Source of the DNA: Ralstonia pickettii
GTDB taxonomy: Bacteria; Pseudomonadota; Gammaproteobacteria; Burkholderiales; Burkholderiaceae
Assembly (NCBI RefSeq): GCF_001699815.1
Contig: NZ_MCGB01000087.1
Coordinates: 82,184 to 146,183, forward strand
Direction of reading: 5' to 3'
Length of the DNA: 64,000 bases
Shown: positions 61,565-64,000 of the stretch, piece after piece
Layout of the letters: each line of letters begins with the position of its first letter
How positions within the stretch are numbered: the stretch's first letter is position 1
Notes under the pieces: model-generated
Databases searched by the model: none
Told to the model about the DNA's origin: nothing
The model's input: only the letters and a program-made list of their open reading frames with translations
Position numbers and translations under genes: made by a program

Positions 61565-64000
61565 GTGACGAGCCCATCTCCTGCATCCTCCCCCCCTTCC
61601 CATCCTGCTGAGGCATCGAGCCTGCAGCAGCGGATCGTGGGCGCGTTGTGGCGCGCAATCTGGCGCTACCGCAAGCGCGTGCTGGTGGCCGTGGGGCTGC
61701 TGGTGCTCGCCAAGCTCTGCGCGGTGGGCGTGCCGATCGTGCTCAAGTGGATCGTCGACGGCTTTGGCGATGCCACGCGGGCGCGCGTGTTTCCGGCCTT
61801 CCTGCTGCTGGCTTATGCGGTATTGCGCTTTGGCGGCACGCTGTTCGGCGAGCTGCGCGACATGGTGTTCTCGCGCGTGTCCCAGCCCACGGTGGCGGGC
61901 TTCATGGCCCAGGCGTTCGAGCACCTGCACCAGCTCGGGCCGCGCTTTCATGCAAGCCGGCAGACCGGTGGGCTGATCCGCGATGTGGAGCGCGGCACCA
62001 CCGGCATCGAGTTTCTGCTGGGTGTCGCGCTGTTCACGATCCTGCCGACCATGGTGGAGATCGGCTCCGTACTCATCATCATGATGAGCCGCTACAGCGG
62101 GTGGTATCTCGTCACCATCCTGGCCACGTTTGCCGCCTACTGCACCGCCACCGTGCTGCTCACGCGACGCCGCGTGCGCCTGCAGCGGCAGATGAACGAG
62201 TTCGACTCGATGGCCGGCAGCCGGCTGCTCGACAGCATGCTCAACCACGAAGCCGTGAAGGTCTACACCAGCGAGCGCTTCGAGGCCCACCGCTACCGCG
62301 ACATCCTGCGCCAGCGCATCGAGACGGCGGTGGCCAACCAGCGTGCGTTGTCATTGCTGCACGTGTCGCAAAGCGGCGTCATTGCCGGCGGTGTAGCGAC
62401 CGTCATGCTGCTGGCCGGGCAGGACGTGACGCGCGGCGTGCTGTCGGTGGGCGATCTCGTGCTGATCAACGCGTACATCATCCAGGTGTGCCTGCCGCTC
62501 AACGCGCTGGGCTTCATGTTCCGCGAGGCCAAAGACGCCGCCATCAATGCAGAGCGTCTGTTCCAACTGCTTGAGCAGCGCGCCGATGTCGTGGACCTGC
62601 CCAACGGCGCACCGCTGCGCGTGACGCAGGGCGAGGTGCAGTTCGACCACGTGGATTTCGGCTACGAGAACACGCGGCCCATCCTGCACGAGCTGTCGCT
62701 GCACATTCCTGCGGGCCACACGGTGGCGGTGGTGGGCGGCAGCGGCTCGGGCAAGTCGACGCTGGCGCGGCTGCTGCTGCGCTTCTACGACCCGTGGGCG
62801 GGGCGCGTGTCCATCGACGGGCAAGACCTGCGCGTGGTCACGCAGGACAGCGTGCGGCGCGCGATCGGCATCGTCCCGCAAGACACGATCCTCTTCAACG
62901 ACACCATCGCCTACAACATCGCCTACGGGCGCGAAGGCGCGACGATGGCCGAGGTGATCGAGGCGGCGCGCGCGGCCTATGTGCACGACTTCATCGCCGC
63001 GTTGCCCGAGGGCTACCAGACCATGGTGGGCGAGCGCGGGCTCAAACTGTCGGGCGGTGAAAAGCAGCGCATTGCCATTGCGCGGGCGCTGCTGAAGAAC
63101 CCGTCGATCCTGATCTTTGACGAGGCGACCTCCGCCCTGGATACACGCTCCGAACGCGCCATCCAGCGCGAGCTGGATCGGCTCTCGGCACATCGCACGA
63201 CGCTGGTGATTGCGCACCGGCTCTCCACGGTGGTGGACGCGCACGAAATCGTCGTGCTGGAAAAGGGCCGCATTGTCGAGCGTGGCCGCCATACCGACCT
63301 GCTGGCCACCAACGGTGTCTACGCCCAACTCTGGACGCTGCAGCGTCAGCAGTCCGACCTGGAACAGGCCCAGCACCGGCTTGCACAGCAGCCGATCAAC
63401 CTGGTGGCGCTGGTGGTGAGCGTGCTCGACGGCCTGCGCGAGGGCATCGATGCACGCCGCATCACCGTGTATTCCGTCATCCGCTCGGAAACGCCGAGCA
63501 TCACGGGCGACCCGAGCCGCCTGCAGGGCATCGTGGGTGACGTGCTGAGCCACGCCGTGCTGGCCAGCCACCCGGGCAGCCGCATCGAGATCGTGCTGGA
63601 GCGCGTGGAAGGCATGGCGCAATTGCGCGTGACCGACACGATTGCCATACCGGCTGCGGCAGCTGCTGCCATTCCCACCGCCTCGCACACACCCGCCGAG
63701 ATGGAGCCCGACGCCGCCCTGTCGGCTTTTGGGCCGTCGGCAACCCCGCCGGCGCCCGCACCGTTCGACGTGCTGGACCCGGTGGAACCGCTCGCGCCGC
63801 TGCGGCAAGAGCCGCGCGCGTTCGACCCTGTGCTGGCGGCGACCGCACAGGACACGGCCGCCACGCCTGCAGCCACGCTTGACCCGTTGTGGATTCGCTC
63901 GGTTGTGGAGCAGCACGGCGGGCGCTTTGCCGTCGTGCCGCTGCCCCACGGTGACGGCACCACGTATGTGATGGACTTTCCGATCCGCGCGGTGGCGCCG
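61565..64000 (+). CDS. Atm1-like ABC exporter fused to a degenerate histidine-kinase-type ATPase domain, 3' end cut
   Basis: The frame is open to the right edge (812 residues visible). Residues about 20-310 are a six-helix ABC exporter membrane domain ([55 protein letters not shown]), closest in style to Atm1/HMT1 heavy-metal or thiol exporters. The nucleotide domain follows: Walker [10 protein letters not shown] (about 391), signature LSGGEKQR (about 495), Walker [10 protein letters not shown] (about 515). After a Gln-rich linker, residues about 610-812 resemble a GHKL/HATPase domain split by an Ala/Pro-rich insert: [29 protein letters not shown], and [16 protein letters not shown] with GTTYVMDFP. 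The N-box asparagine and the DTG glycine are replaced, so ATP binding there is doubtful. The GTG start is tentative. Confidence 0.85.
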   Translation, partial: MTSPSPASSPPSHPAEASSLQQRIVGALWRAIWRYRKRVLVAVGLLVLAKLCAVGVPIVLKWIVDGFGDATRARVFPAFLLLAYAVLRFGGTLFGELRDMVFSRVSQPTVAGFMAQAFEHLHQLGPRFHASRQTGGLIRDVERGTTGIEFLLGVALFTILPTMVEIGSVLIIMMSRYSGWYLVTILATFAAYCTATVLLTRRRVRLQRQMNEFDSMAGSRLLDSMLNHEAVKVYTSERFEAHRYRDILRQRIETAVANQRALSLLHVSQSGVIAGGVATVMLLAGQDVTRGVLSVGDLVLINAYIIQVCLPLNALGFMFREAKDAAINAERLFQLLEQRADVVDLPNGAPLRVTQGEVQFDHVDFGYENTRPILHELSLHIPAGHTVAVVGGSGSGKSTLARLLLRFYDPWAGRVSIDGQDLRVVTQDSVRRAIGIVPQDTILFNDTIAYNIAYGREGATMAEVIEAARAAYVHDFIAALPEGYQTMVGERGLKLSGGEKQRIAIARALLKNPSILIFDEATSALDTRSERAIQRELDRLSAHRTTLVIAHRLSTVVDAHEIVVLEKGRIVERGRHTDLLATNGVYAQLWTLQRQQSDLEQAQHRLAQQPINLVALVVSVLDGLREGIDARRITVYSVIRSETPSITGDPSRLQGIVGDVLSHAVLASHPGSRIEIVLERVEGMAQLRVTDTIAIPAAAAAAIPTASHTPAEMEPDAALSAFGPSATPPAPAPFDVLDPVEPLAPLRQEPRAFDPVLAATAQDTAATPAATLDPLWIRSVVEQHGGRFAVVPLPHGDGTTYVMDFPIRAVAP

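Overview
The window is GC-rich and densely coded, with short gaps and many start/stop overlaps. Gene content points to a betaproteobacterium of the Burkholderiaceae, most likely Ralstonia. The reasons are the HexR-controlled Entner-Doudoroff cluster, the caa3-type oxidase operon, the many two-component and cyclic-di-GMP proteins, and overall protein style. This assignment is inference; there is no rRNA or tRNA to test it. I saw no CRISPR array, insertion sequence, integrase or tRNA gene.

Layout. 0-16.3 kb is ordinary chromosome: a cut MFS transporter, a metallo-beta-lactamase-fold hydrolase, a MerR regulator with a textbook MerR operator, an EAL-CBS-GGDEF protein, a LuxR-type AHL receptor without a partner synthase, a secreted beta-propeller/discoidin protein, a Tat-exported PhoD-like phosphatase, a PanE-like reductase, a Crp/Fnr regulator, a 2OG-Fe(II) oxygenase, a DUF2164 gene broken by an amber codon, a VOC protein, a diguanylate cyclase, two small unknowns and a secreted chorismate mutase. 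16.3-19.1 kb is loosely packed and holds relics, including the tail of an RND efflux pump.

19.1-39.4 kb is the most unusual part. It looks like one large envelope uptake or sensing locus. It contains a split two-component system (kinase at 20.9 kb, regulator at 34 kb), a complete SsuABC-like importer, three PstS-like binding proteins without PstCAB, a second NMT1-like binding protein and a siderophore-type TonB receptor. It also has a PepSY membrane protein that runs, through a -1 frameshift, into a ferredoxin-reductase-like module. A periplasmic domain that I could not name, Cache/PAS-like in its last strand, occurs five times in three proteins, two of the copies at the N-terminus of the TonB receptor. 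Three promoters share TTCA direct repeats with an 11-bp period, a plausible binding site for the locus regulator. The transported ligand cannot be read from sequence.

39.4-46 kb holds a decayed HAD phosphatase, a DegP-type protease with a PmrA/QseB-like box in front of it, a QseC/QseB-like two-component pair and a secreted S53 peptidase. 46-52.5 kb is the glucose/Entner-Doudoroff cluster: hexR, the translationally coupled zwf-pgl-glk operon, and divergent edd, with two HexR operator sequences between zwf and edd. 52.5-55 kb has yceH, a universal stress protein, a DUF3293 protein and a small membrane protein. 55.2-59.8 kb is a caa3-type cytochrome oxidase operon followed by a degenerate 21-bp tandem repeat. 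The right end carries a Cys/Met-metabolism PLP enzyme and an Atm1-like ABC exporter whose C-terminus looks like a degenerate histidine-kinase ATPase domain; it runs off the window.
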